Shown here: one piece after another, positions 53,990 through 63,132 of the stretch
Numbering within the stretch: the stretch's first letter is position 1
How the letters are laid out: the number at the start of each line of letters is the position of its first letter
Assembly (NCBI RefSeq): GCF_013403925.1
Contig: NZ_JABFDJ010000008.1
Location: 1-64,000 of the forward strand
DNA length: 64,000 nucleotides
Reading direction: 5' to 3'
Source: Winogradskyella wichelsiae
GTDB lineage: Bacteria; Bacteroidota; Bacteroidia; Flavobacteriales; Flavobacteriaceae
Position numbers and translations under genes: made by a program
Notes under the pieces: model-generated
The model's input: the letters and a program-made list of their open reading frames with translations, nothing else
Databases searched by the model: none
What the model was told of the DNA's origin: nothing

Positions 53990-55234
53990 CTATTCGGCTA
54001 ACAATTGAGCAACAAACCCTTCAAATTCATCTTTAAATTCTACATATTTTTCACCTGTTGCAGGGCCATTAAATCCTGTATGAATCTTTCTTACTTTACC
54101 TTTCTTATCTATATAGATTGATGTTGGGTAAGATAGTACATGATTTAACATCGGTAATTTCTCTTGTGCCTTCTTTTTATCTGAACTCCCATATTGTGCC
54201 AATAGAATTGGATAATCAATACCTAGTCTATCTATTAATCGATCTATATTATTAAAAGCAAACTCTTTTGTTTTAGCATACTCAAATGCTAATCCTACAA
54301 ACTCAATACCTTCGTTCTTATTATTCTTATAAAATTCGGCATAATATTTACTTTCATCTAAACAATTAGGACACCAACTCCCCATAATCTGTACAATTAC
54401 AACTTTATCTTTAAAACGATCATCACTTAAAGATATCGCCTCACCTGATGCATTGGGAAATGTAAAATCAATACTATCATACCCTTCTTTTAAAAAAGTT
54501 AGATTATCAGCCTCTTCTAATTCATATGTTTCATTTCGCTTTGCTATAAAAGACTCTTTCCAATGATTACCAGAATAAAACACTCCTTCTAAAGTAGAGT
54601 CTGTTACTGTTGCTATGAATAAAAATGCATGTGAGCCATCAAAAGCAGAAAGTTTCATTTCGTCTCCATCCATAACGCCTTCTAAAAAACGATAATCACC
54701 AGTAGTTGTTCTAAAAGTTCCTGTTACAACACCCCTATCTTGCTTAAAAATACCTTTAGCGATATAAGAATCATCTCCTTTACCTGGACTAAAAACAGTT
54801 TCCCAAACACCTGAAACATTTTCTAATGGTTTTTCTGAAACTTCAAATCTTTTTTCAGCTCCCAATTTAGCCGAGAATGTAACTGATCGCTCTAAACTTT
54901 CAATAATAAAATTCCCTTTAAGCATATCTCCTTCAAGCTTAGCTTTAATATAACCTTCAAAAACTGGTAATTTTATAACAACAGAATCATTTCTATATTC
55001 AATCTCATCAACATTTATAACTTCCTCTGCATTAAACACTTTTAAGAATCTAGCTGACTCAACTTCAAAATTAAAAGGTAGCAATTCACCATCTTTCACT
55101 TCTAAAACAGCTCTATACATTCCGTTTTTCAAGATGTTTTTTACTTTAGACTCTGCATCTAAACCATTAGATTTTGTTTTATCTTTACAAGACACTAGTG
55201 TTAAAACTACTAAACAGATAATGATAGATCGCAT
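53990..55234 (-). CDS. Thioredoxin-domain lipoprotein (TlpA-like)
   Basis: 414 residues with a lipoprotein signal ending VSC (Cys about 16). Residues about 40-270 are beta-rich repeats of unknown function (YRAVLEVKDGELLPFNFEV and similar). The C-terminal thioredoxin domain (about 275-414) has the redox site IMGSWCPNCLDE. The layout is typical of Bacteroidota envelope oxidoreductases. The partner is unknown; the gene stands alone between convergent and divergent neighbours. Confidence 0.9.
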   Translation of the reverse strand: MRSIIICLVVLTLVSCKDKTKSNGLDAESKVKNILKNGMYRAVLEVKDGELLPFNFEVESARFLKVFNAEEVINVDEIEYRNDSVVIKLPVFEGYIKAKLEGDMLKGNFIIESLERSVTFSAKLGAEKRFEVSEKPLENVSGVWETVFSPGKGDDSYIAKGIFKQDRGVVTGTFRTTTGDYRFLEGVMDGDEMKLSAFDGSHAFLFIATVTDSTLEGVFYSGNHWKESFIAKRNETYELEEADNLTFLKEGYDSIDFTFPNASGEAISLSDDRFKDKVVIVQIMGSWCPNCLDESKYYAEFYKNNKNEGIEFVGLAFEYAKTKEFAFNNIDRLIDRLGIDYPILLAQYGSSDKKKAQEKLPMLNHVLSYPTSIYIDKKGKVRKIHTGFNGPATGEKYVEFKDEFEGFVAQLLAE

Positions 55235-55540
55235 AAATATTTTAAGATTTTAGAGTGATTAAGAATACCTTTATTTTTCAAGTAAGCAACGTTGCTAAAA
55301 TACTTATAAATGACTACCTCTACAATTCGCAAGGTCAATAAATAATATTAATCAGAAATAAAAGCTATTTATACAACTTAGTGTTCACTATTATTAAATC
55401 ATAAAACTCAATTAACGAGCACTTTTAATAGAACTCTGACATCATTAAAAAATTATCTTCATATTTAAATAATTTTTTAGAAAGGATATTTCGTAACGCA
55501 ACAACTATTATTATCTTTGTAGCCTGATTAAAATCAACAT
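55235..55540. other. Intergenic stretch of 306 bp before pheT
   Basis: AT-rich divergent spacer between the thioredoxin lipoprotein and pheT. It contains a TATCTTTG box at 55512-55519, 21 nt before the pheT ATG, with TTTCG in the -33 area. I see no tRNA-Phe leader or T-box, and no gene. Confidence 0.5.
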
Positions 55541-57967
55541 ATGAAGATTTCATACAACTGGCTAAAGCAGTTTATAAAGACCGATTGGAACGCTGAAAAA
55601 ACAGGCGAATTATTAACTGATCTGGGATTAGAAATAGAAGGTATTGACACCTACGAGTCTGTAAAAGGCGGTTTAAAAGGTATTGTTGTCGGCGAAGTTT
55701 TAACTTGCGAACAACACCCTAACGCTGACAGATTAAAGATAACTACGGTTAATATCGATGGAGAAAACCCAATACAGATTGTTTGTGGTGCCCCTAATGT
55801 CGCTGCTGGACAAAAAGTTCCTGTGGCAACAATTGGTACTACATTATATACTGCCGAAGGTGAAGCTTGGACCATTAAAAAAGGTAAAATTAGAGGAGAA
55901 GAAAGTCATGGAATGATTTGCGCTGAAGACGAATTAGGTCTAGGTGAATCTCACGATGGCATCATGGTTTTAGATCCTAATGTAAAAGTAGGAACACTTG
56001 CTGCAGATCTTTTTAAGGTTGAAAGTGATGAGATTTTCGAAATTGGATTAACACCAAACCGTGCGGATGCCATGAGTCATTATGGTGTTGCTAGAGATTT
56101 AAAAGCCGGATTATTACAAAAAGAAGTTTCATTAGAACTTATAACTCCTTCTGTTAGTTCTTATCATGTTGATGCTAGAGCTTTTAAAGTCGATGTTCAT
56201 GTTCACGATTACGAAAAAGCACCACGTTACTGTGGTGTAACTATTTCAGGTATAAAAGTTAAAGCTTCACCTGCTTGGTTGCAACATCGTTTAAAATCTA
56301 TTGGCTTATCTCCTATTAATAACGTTGTAGATATTACAAACTATGTCTTACACGAATTAGGACAGCCTTTACATGCTTTTGACGGAGATCGAATCTCAGG
56401 AAGTAAAATTGAAGTTAAAACGTGCGAAGCAGGAACTAAATTTACAACTTTAGATGGTGTTGAACGTGAATTACACGAAGATGATTTAATGATCTGTGAC
56501 GACAGAAAACCAATGTGTATTGCAGGTGTTTTTGGCGGCATTGATTCTGGCGTAACAGAACATACATCTCGTATTTTCTTAGAAAGCGCATATTTTAATC
56601 CCGTCAGTGTTCGTAAAACAGCTAAGCGTCATGGTTTAAATACCGATTCTTCATTTAGATTTGAAAGAGGAATTGATCCTAACCTTACTGAATATGCTTT
56701 AAAACGCGCTGCTTTATTAATTACTGAAATTGCAGGTGGTGAAATTACAAGTGATATATTAGACACATACCCAAAAAAAATAAAAGACTTTGAGGTAAGA
56801 TTAAGTTTTGACCATGCACAGAAATTAATTGGAGAACGTATTCCTGAAGAAACTATAAAAAGTATCTTAACCTCTTTAGATATAAAAGTAAACAACGTTA
56901 CTGAAGCCGGCTTAGGATTAACCGTACCGGCATTTAGAAACGATGTACAACGTGAAGCCGATATTATTGAAGAAATCCTTAGAGTTTATGGATACAATAA
57001 TATTGCTACAACCACAAAATTGAATGCTTCAATTTCTAATTCATCTCGTTTTGAAGATTACAAACTTCAAAATGTTATTGGAAATCAATTAGCATCACAG
57101 GGCTTTTTTGAAATTATGGCCAATTCACTAACAACGCCTAAATACATAGAGCTAAGTGAAGATTTAGATGAGGCACATAATATTAAAATGCTTAATCCTT
57201 TAAGTAATGATCTTGAAGTGATGCGTCAATCCTTGTTATTTTCAGGATTAGAAGCTGTAGCACATAACATTAATAGAAAACGTGAAGACTTAAAGCTTTT
57301 TGAATTTGGTAAAACATACCATCAGTTTTCAGAAGAACGAGAAGAACACAAGCATTTATCAATATTTGTAACAGGAAATAAAACAGAAGCACGTTGGAAT
57401 ACTGCAGCAACACCGAGTGATTTCTTTTATTTAAAAGGAACTATTGAAGTAATTTTAGAGCGCTTAGGCATTACGCGCTTAAAATCTGCACCAACAGATT
57501 CAGATGTATTAAGTGAAGGCATGACGCTTTCATTAGGAAAAACTAAACTTGTAACTTTCGGGTTGGTTAAAAAATCAGTATTAAAACACTTCGGTATTTC
57601 TCAGAATGTGTTGTTTGCTGATTTTAATTGGGATAATGTTATAGAGGTTGCTAAACATAATAAAGTGAAGTATAGTCCTATTTCTAAATACCCATCAACA
57701 AGACGAGATTTTGCACTACTTTTAGATAACAAAGTAACGTTTTTAGACATACACACCATTGCGAAGCAAACCGAAAAACAATTACTACAAAGTATTAATT
57801 TATTTGATGTTTATGAAGGCAAAAACTTACCTAAAGGCAAAAAAAGTTATGCTGTAAGTTTTATTTTCCAAGATGAACATAAAACATTAAACGATAAACA
57901 GATTGATAAAATCATGTCTAAACTACAATCTAATTTTGAAAGTAAGCTAGGCGCTGAATTACGATAA
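55541..57967 (+). CDS. pheT: Phenylalanine--tRNA ligase beta subunit
   Basis: Forms the alpha2-beta2 PheRS with PheS, which is not in this window. 808 residues. Order: short N-terminal start MKISYNWLKQFI, EMAP-like tRNA-binding domain (about 42-155, EVLTCEQHPNADRLKI), B3/B4 editing part (about 220-400, PRYCGVTISGIKVKASPAWLQ), B5 and catalytic-like domain (EADIIEEILRVYGYNNI), and the C-terminal FDX-ACB anticodon domain (about 715-808, YPSTRRDFALLLD). Followed by a strong terminator. Confidence 0.97.
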   Translation: MKISYNWLKQFIKTDWNAEKTGELLTDLGLEIEGIDTYESVKGGLKGIVVGEVLTCEQHPNADRLKITTVNIDGENPIQIVCGAPNVAAGQKVPVATIGTTLYTAEGEAWTIKKGKIRGEESHGMICAEDELGLGESHDGIMVLDPNVKVGTLAADLFKVESDEIFEIGLTPNRADAMSHYGVARDLKAGLLQKEVSLELITPSVSSYHVDARAFKVDVHVHDYEKAPRYCGVTISGIKVKASPAWLQHRLKSIGLSPINNVVDITNYVLHELGQPLHAFDGDRISGSKIEVKTCEAGTKFTTLDGVERELHEDDLMICDDRKPMCIAGVFGGIDSGVTEHTSRIFLESAYFNPVSVRKTAKRHGLNTDSSFRFERGIDPNLTEYALKRAALLITEIAGGEITSDILDTYPKKIKDFEVRLSFDHAQKLIGERIPEETIKSILTSLDIKVNNVTEAGLGLTVPAFRNDVQREADIIEEILRVYGYNNIATTTKLNASISNSSRFEDYKLQNVIGNQLASQGFFEIMANSLTTPKYIELSEDLDEAHNIKMLNPLSNDLEVMRQSLLFSGLEAVAHNINRKREDLKLFEFGKTYHQFSEEREEHKHLSIFVTGNKTEARWNTAATPSDFFYLKGTIEVILERLGITRLKSAPTDSDVLSEGMTLSLGKTKLVTFGLVKKSVLKHFGISQNVLFADFNWDNVIEVAKHNKVKYSPISKYPSTRRDFALLLDNKVTFLDIHTIAKQTEKQLLQSINLFDVYEGKNLPKGKKSYAVSFIFQDEHKTLNDKQIDKIMSKLQSNFESKLGAELR

Positions 57968-57985
57968 TAATCACTAATTATTATC

Positions 57986-58024
57986 AAAAAGCCCTTAACC
58001 AAATATGATTAAGGGCTTTTTTTA
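57986..58024 (+). terminator. Terminator after pheT
   Basis: AAAAAGCCCTTAA (57986-57998), 10-nt loop, TTAAGGGCTTTTT (58009-58021), then more T. It begins 18 nt after the pheT stop. Confidence 0.9.
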
Positions 58025-58161
58025 TTTCATTGAAAATTATCAAATTATAGACTCTTACCATAACTCTGTTTCAGAATGCTTAATAATTCTAAATATTATC
58101 CTTTATTTAATATAATTCAATTATAAAGTTCCTATTTTTAACAAAATTAAAAATAAAAATC

Positions 58162-58662
58162 ATGTCAAACATAACATTAGGAGGAAACCCTATAGAGACC
58201 ATTGGAGAATTACCTAAAGTTGGTAATAAAGCACCAAATTTCACATTAACAGCAACTGATTTGTCTGCAAAATCTTTATCAGATTACTCAGGAAGTCGTG
58301 TTGTTTTAAACATTTTTCCTAGCATAGATACAGGTACTTGCGCGCAATCTGTTAGAACATTTAACGAAAAAGCAAGTGAATTAGAAAACACTAAAGTATT
58401 ATGTATTTCTAAAGATTTACCATTTGCATTAGCTCGTTTTTGTGGGGCTGAAGGTTTAGAAAATGTAGAAAGTCTTTCGGATTTTAAAACAGGTGATTTT
58501 GGTAAAGATTATGGTATAACTTTTAAAACAGGACCGTTAGTTCCATTATTATCGCGTTGTATTGTTGTTTTAGATACTGACGGAACAATTTTACATACCG
58601 AGCAAGTTGCCGAAATTAAAGATGAGCCTAATTACGAAACTGCATTAGCAAGTTTAGCATAA
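58162..58662 (+). CDS. tpx: Thiol peroxidase
   Basis: Thioredoxin-dependent atypical 2-Cys peroxiredoxin that reduces hydroperoxides. 166 residues, with peroxidatic Cys60 in SIDTGTCAQSV and resolving Cys94 in ARFCGAEGLEN, as in E. coli Tpx. It precedes dgkA by 7 nt. Confidence 0.96.
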   Translation: MSNITLGGNPIETIGELPKVGNKAPNFTLTATDLSAKSLSDYSGSRVVLNIFPSIDTGTCAQSVRTFNEKASELENTKVLCISKDLPFALARFCGAEGLENVESLSDFKTGDFGKDYGITFKTGPLVPLLSRCIVVLDTDGTILHTEQVAEIKDEPNYETALASLA

Positions 58663-58669
58663 TTACTCA

Positions 58670-59038
58670 ATGCCGAAAAAAGAACCGTTTATAATTAATA
58701 GAATTAAGAGTTTTGGCTTTGCTTTTAAAGGTATGATTATACTTTTTAAAACAGAAGCAAGTATTAAAGTACAACTCACTATAGCTATTGCTGTGACCAT
58801 TGCGGGTTTCTATTTTGAAATCTCGAAAACAGAATGGATGGCCCAAGTTATTATGATTGGTTTGGTATTAAGTATTGAAGGTGTAAACACAGCTGTTGAA
58901 GCGATTGCCGATTTTATTCACCCAGATTATCACGAAAAAATCGGATTAATAAAAGATGTCGCTGCAGGAGCTGTTTTTATTGCCGCTATTTCTGCATTAA
59001 TTATAGCTGGAATTATTTATATTCCTAAGTTCTTATAA
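58670..59038 (+). CDS. dgkA: Diacylglycerol kinase family protein
   Basis: Inner-membrane kinase of the prokaryotic DgkA/UndPK family, 122 residues with three helices. The family signature EGVNTAVEAIADFIHPDYHEKIGLIKDVAAGAVF matches the E. coli active-site helix region. It may phosphorylate diacylglycerol or undecaprenol; these cannot be told apart here. It is coupled to tpx by a 7-nt gap. Confidence 0.92.
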   Translation: MPKKEPFIINRIKSFGFAFKGMIILFKTEASIKVQLTIAIAVTIAGFYFEISKTEWMAQVIMIGLVLSIEGVNTAVEAIADFIHPDYHEKIGLIKDVAAGAVFIAAISALIIAGIIYIPKFL

Positions 59039-59149
59039 GTGTATTATTTTTCAAATTTAATATGCGTTTCCATAAGAAATTGAATAGGATAAACGTTTCA
59101 TATTTGTATTTTTGCCTCAATCAAATTTATCAAAACCTAGAGCTTCAAA

Positions 59150-59926
59150 ATGAAAATATTATTTGCAACACTTATTATTATTCTCACCTTATTGAGTTGC
59201 AATCTAAAAGATAAAAAGAAGCAAACTGAAACTATTTTAAAAACGGAAATAGCAGTATCAAAACCGATTGAGAAACTGCAAATCAGTATTACAAAAAATC
59301 TAGTTTTAGGTAAGTTTGATTACAAAACCGATACGACTTTTACAAAAGTTGATAATCAATACACAGCAAAAACACTATACCTTAATAAAGAAGTATATAG
59401 CGCTTTTCTTAAAATGCAGAACGCTGCAAAAAAAGACAATATTAGTCTCATTATTCTATCTGGAACAAGAAATTTTGATGAACAAAAAGCTATTTGGGAA
59501 CGTAAATGGAATAAATACTCTAACCTAGCACCTTTACAACGTGCAAAGATGATATTAGAATACAGCTCTATGCCTAGTTCTTCTCGTCACCATTGGGGAA
59601 CAGATTTAGACTTAAATAATTTAAGTAATTCGTATTTTAGCACTGAGAAAGGAAAAGCAATATATGATTGGTTAGTAGAAAATGCTAATGATTATGGTTT
59701 TTACCAAGTTTATACTCACAAAGGTAATGGACGAACAGGTTATAATCTTGAAAAATGGCATTGGTCTTATTTACCTTTAGCCAAACCATATCTAGATTAT
59801 TACAATTCTAACGTTACACTTAAAGATATAGAAGGCTTTAAAGGTTTTGAAAAAGCTGAAGATGTAGATATTATAAATATTTATGTTAATGGTATTTCAA
59901 ACAAAGCAAAAGCATACGAATCATAA
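59150..59926 (+). CDS. M15-family D-alanyl-D-alanine carboxypeptidase (lipoprotein)
   Basis: 258 residues with an SPII signal ending LLSC (Cys17), so an outer-membrane or periplasmic lipoprotein. The VanY-type zinc site is visible: SRHHWGTDLDL (H147, D154) and EKWHWSY (catalytic E201, H204). It trims peptide side chains of peptidoglycan. A TATTTTTG box at 59107-59114 lies 36 nt before the ATG. It stands before ftsK. Confidence 0.9.
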   Translation: MKILFATLIIILTLLSCNLKDKKKQTETILKTEIAVSKPIEKLQISITKNLVLGKFDYKTDTTFTKVDNQYTAKTLYLNKEVYSAFLKMQNAAKKDNISLIILSGTRNFDEQKAIWERKWNKYSNLAPLQRAKMILEYSSMPSSSRHHWGTDLDLNNLSNSYFSTEKGKAIYDWLVENANDYGFYQVYTHKGNGRTGYNLEKWHWSYLPLAKPYLDYYNSNVTLKDIEGFKGFEKAEDVDIINIYVNGISNKAKAYES

Positions 59927-59972
59927 ATTTCCTAGAAATAGGAACTAGCTACCGAAAAAAATTCGGCTTATA

Positions 59973-62432
59973 ATGGCAAAAAAAACAACAAGAAAGAAAA
60001 CTACAACTAAAGCTCCTCCAAAGAGCAAAGCTAAACCAAGGTTTAAAAAGCCTTCGTTAACGTTAACCAATCAGCAAAAATTGATTTTTGGTAGTTTCCT
60101 TATTATAATTGGTATTCTTCTTTTTATCTCTTTTCTCTCATTTATATTTACAGGAAAAGAAGATCAAAGTGTACTTCAAAATTTCCCTGAACGTTCTAAC
60201 GATTATAAGAATTGGGCAAGTCAATTAGGTGCTTGGGTGAGTGAATTTTTTATTACAAAAGGTTTTGGTTTGCCTTCATTTATATTTTCTGGATTATTAT
60301 TTCTTTCAGGTATATATGTTACGATAAACATGGACAAATCGAGGTTAAGAAAACATTGGATTTGGGGCACACTAACGGTTATTTGGCTATCTATTCTATT
60401 AGGTTTTTTTACTCATAAATATGATTTTTTAGGAGGAACTATCGGTTTCGAAATGAACGAGTATCTTCAAGATTACATTGGTAAAGCAGGTGTTATTCTT
60501 TTATTGCTATTTGGTTTTATTGCTTATTTAGCGATAAGATTTAAAGTTACAGGCGAATCAATTATAAACAGTTTTAAAAACGCAAAAACATCTATTAAGG
60601 AAGACTTAAGTTCAGAGGAATCAATCAAAAAACCTTCTGTAGTTATAGATAATAGTTTAACTGAAGAAGCTGAATCTATAAAATCTGCTTTCGATATTCC
60701 GAAAGAGAATACGGAGCCTACAATAACTAATTATTCAAAACCAGAACCGAAAGTTGAACCGAAAAAGGATCCTATTGCCGAAGGTTTAAAAATGGAAGTA
60801 ACTGAAAAGCCTAAAGAGGAAACAATTGAAGAAGCTATTGAGGTTCCTGAGCTAAAAATAGAAGTTGAAGAGGTTGAAGAAGAAAAATCAGAATCAGATA
60901 ATCTAGCGGATAAATTAGTTGAAGATTTTGGTCAATTTGATCCGACTTTAGAATTAGGAAAGTACCAATTCCCTACTCTAGATTTATTAAAGAAGTACGA
61001 CAACGAAGGCATTTCTATAGATCAAGAAGAACTAGAAGAAAATAAAAATAAAATTGTTGAAACCTTAAACAATTATAAAATTGGTATTGCAAGTATAAAA
61101 GCAACAATAGGACCTACAGTTACACTTTATGAAATTGTACCAGATGCAGGAATTCGTATTTCAAAAATTAAAAATTTAGAAGACGATATTGCTTTATCTC
61201 TAGCAGCATTAGGTATTCGTATAATTGCACCAATCCCAGGAAAAGGAACAATTGGTATTGAGGTTCCGAATAAAAATTCGACCATAGTATCGATGCGTTC
61301 TGTTATTGCTTCTCAGAAATTTCAAAAATCTGAAATGCATTTACCAATTGCTTTCGGAAAAACCATTAGTAATGAAACCTTTGTGGTTGATTTAGCTAAA
61401 ATGCCACACTTACTTATGGCTGGCGCAACAGGCCAGGGAAAATCTGTTGGTTTAAATGCTGTTTTAACTTCATTATTATACAAAAAACATCCTGCTGAAG
61501 TAAAGTTTGTTCTTGTAGATCCTAAAAAAGTAGAATTAACACTTTTCAATAAGATAGAACGCCATTATTTAGCCAAGTTACCAGATAGTGAAGACGCTAT
61601 TATTACAGATAATACTAAGGTTATAAACACCTTAAATTCGCTTTGTATTGAAATGGATAACCGCTACGAAATGCTTAAAAATGCATTTTGTAGAAATATT
61701 GCAGAATACAATACTAAATTTAAAGCTAGAAAATTAAATCCTAATGATGGTCACGCATTTTTGCCTTACATTGTTTTAGTCGTCGATGAGTTTGCAGATT
61801 TAATAATGACAGCTGGTAAAGAAGTAGAAACACCAATTGCAAGATTGGCACAATTAGCTCGGGCTATCGGTATACATTTAATTGTAGCTACACAACGTCC
61901 ATCTGTAAATGTAATTACAGGTATTATTAAAGCCAATTTTCCTGCGCGTATAGCATTTAGAGTAACTAGTAAAATTGATTCGCGAACAATTTTAGATGGC
62001 TCAGGTGCAGACCAATTAATTGGTCGTGGAGACATGCTTTATACACAAGGTAACGAACTCATCCGTATTCAATGTGCGTTTGTAGACACTCCTGAAGTTG
62101 AAAAAATAACAGAATTTATCGGTTCTCAAAAAGCTTATCCAGATGCTCATTTACTGCCAGAGTATGTTGGCGAAGAAGGTGGCATAAATCTTGATATAGA
62201 TATTTCAGATAGAGATAAATTATTTAGAGATGCTGCAGAACTTATAGTTACAGCACAACAAGGTTCCGCTTCTTTGTTACAACGAAAATTAAAATTAGGT
62301 TATAATAGAGCTGGTAGAATTATTGACCAATTAGAAGCCGCAGGTATTGTTGGCAATTTTGAAGGCAGTAAAGCACGCCAAGTATTAGTACCAGATTTAG
62401 TTGCTCTAGATCAATTATTAGAAAACGAATAA
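59973..62432 (+). CDS. ftsK: DNA translocase FtsK
   Basis: Septal DNA pump for chromosome segregation, 819 residues. The N-terminus is basic (KKTTRKKTTTK), then four membrane helices (about 35-195), an acidic linker (about 210-320), and the RecA-like motor with Walker A GATGQGKSVGLNA, LVDPKKVELTLFN, Walker B IVLVVDEFADLIM and the gamma winged-helix domain at the end (TAQQGSASLLQRKLKLGYNRAGRI). It precedes lolA by 37 nt. Confidence 0.97.
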   Translation: MAKKTTRKKTTTKAPPKSKAKPRFKKPSLTLTNQQKLIFGSFLIIIGILLFISFLSFIFTGKEDQSVLQNFPERSNDYKNWASQLGAWVSEFFITKGFGLPSFIFSGLLFLSGIYVTINMDKSRLRKHWIWGTLTVIWLSILLGFFTHKYDFLGGTIGFEMNEYLQDYIGKAGVILLLLFGFIAYLAIRFKVTGESIINSFKNAKTSIKEDLSSEESIKKPSVVIDNSLTEEAESIKSAFDIPKENTEPTITNYSKPEPKVEPKKDPIAEGLKMEVTEKPKEETIEEAIEVPELKIEVEEVEEEKSESDNLADKLVEDFGQFDPTLELGKYQFPTLDLLKKYDNEGISIDQEELEENKNKIVETLNNYKIGIASIKATIGPTVTLYEIVPDAGIRISKIKNLEDDIALSLAALGIRIIAPIPGKGTIGIEVPNKNSTIVSMRSVIASQKFQKSEMHLPIAFGKTISNETFVVDLAKMPHLLMAGATGQGKSVGLNAVLTSLLYKKHPAEVKFVLVDPKKVELTLFNKIERHYLAKLPDSEDAIITDNTKVINTLNSLCIEMDNRYEMLKNAFCRNIAEYNTKFKARKLNPNDGHAFLPYIVLVVDEFADLIMTAGKEVETPIARLAQLARAIGIHLIVATQRPSVNVITGIIKANFPARIAFRVTSKIDSRTILDGSGADQLIGRGDMLYTQGNELIRIQCAFVDTPEVEKITEFIGSQKAYPDAHLLPEYVGEEGGINLDIDISDRDKLFRDAAELIVTAQQGSASLLQRKLKLGYNRAGRIIDQLEAAGIVGNFEGSKARQVLVPDLVALDQLLENE

Positions 62433-62469
62433 TAAATTAAGATTTTAAAAGATTAAAAGAAAAAAACGA

Positions 62470-63111
62470 ATGAAGAATTTAATTATTATCGCATGTATTG
62501 CTTTAGGATTTAACGCTTTTGCTCAAAACGATGCTAAAGCTGAAGCCATGTTAAAAGACGTAAATACTAAAATTAAAAGCTACAAAAACATCAGTTTAGA
62601 TTTTAAATACGAATTAAATAACACCAGTGAAAATATTAAGCAAGAAACCCGTGGAGATGTCGTTCTTGAAGGTGATAAATACAAACTTAATATTTTAGGT
62701 ATTACGCGTGTTTTTGATGGTAAAACGTTATATACTATTAGTCCTGAAGACGAAGAAGTAACCGTTTCTTCAGACAATACTGAAGATGACAGTACTATAA
62801 CACCGAGTAAAATGCTATCATTCTACGAAGATGGTTATACTTACAAAATGGATATTTTACAAACTGTTAAAGGGAGAAAAATTCAATATATTAAATTGAG
62901 TCCTATGGATACTAATTCTGAAATAAAGCACATTTTATTAGGAATTGATGCCACAACAAAACATATTTACAATTTAATTGAAGTTGGTAAAAATGGAACT
63001 AAAACAACCTTAACTGTTAATTCTTTTAAAACCGACCAACCAATTTCAAAAACCTTATTTACATTTGATAAAAGTAAATACAGTAATTACTTTATCAATA
63101 AAATAGATTAA
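62470..63111 (+). CDS. lolA: LolA-like outer membrane lipoprotein carrier
   Basis: Periplasmic chaperone that moves lipoproteins to the outer membrane. 213 residues with a signal peptide (about 1-18, ending NAFAQ). The beta-sheet half-barrel is typical of LolA/LolB folds: KNISLDFKYEL, TRGDVVLEGDKYKLNILG, VFDGKTLYTISPEDEEVTV. It follows ftsK and precedes a LptF/G permease by 21 nt; this order is common in flavobacteria. Confidence 0.92.
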   Translation: MKNLIIIACIALGFNAFAQNDAKAEAMLKDVNTKIKSYKNISLDFKYELNNTSENIKQETRGDVVLEGDKYKLNILGITRVFDGKTLYTISPEDEEVTVSSDNTEDDSTITPSKMLSFYEDGYTYKMDILQTVKGRKIQYIKLSPMDTNSEIKHILLGIDATTKHIYNLIEVGKNGTKTTLTVNSFKTDQPISKTLFTFDKSKYSNYFINKID

Positions 63112-63132
63112 GGTTAAATTAAATTATACGCT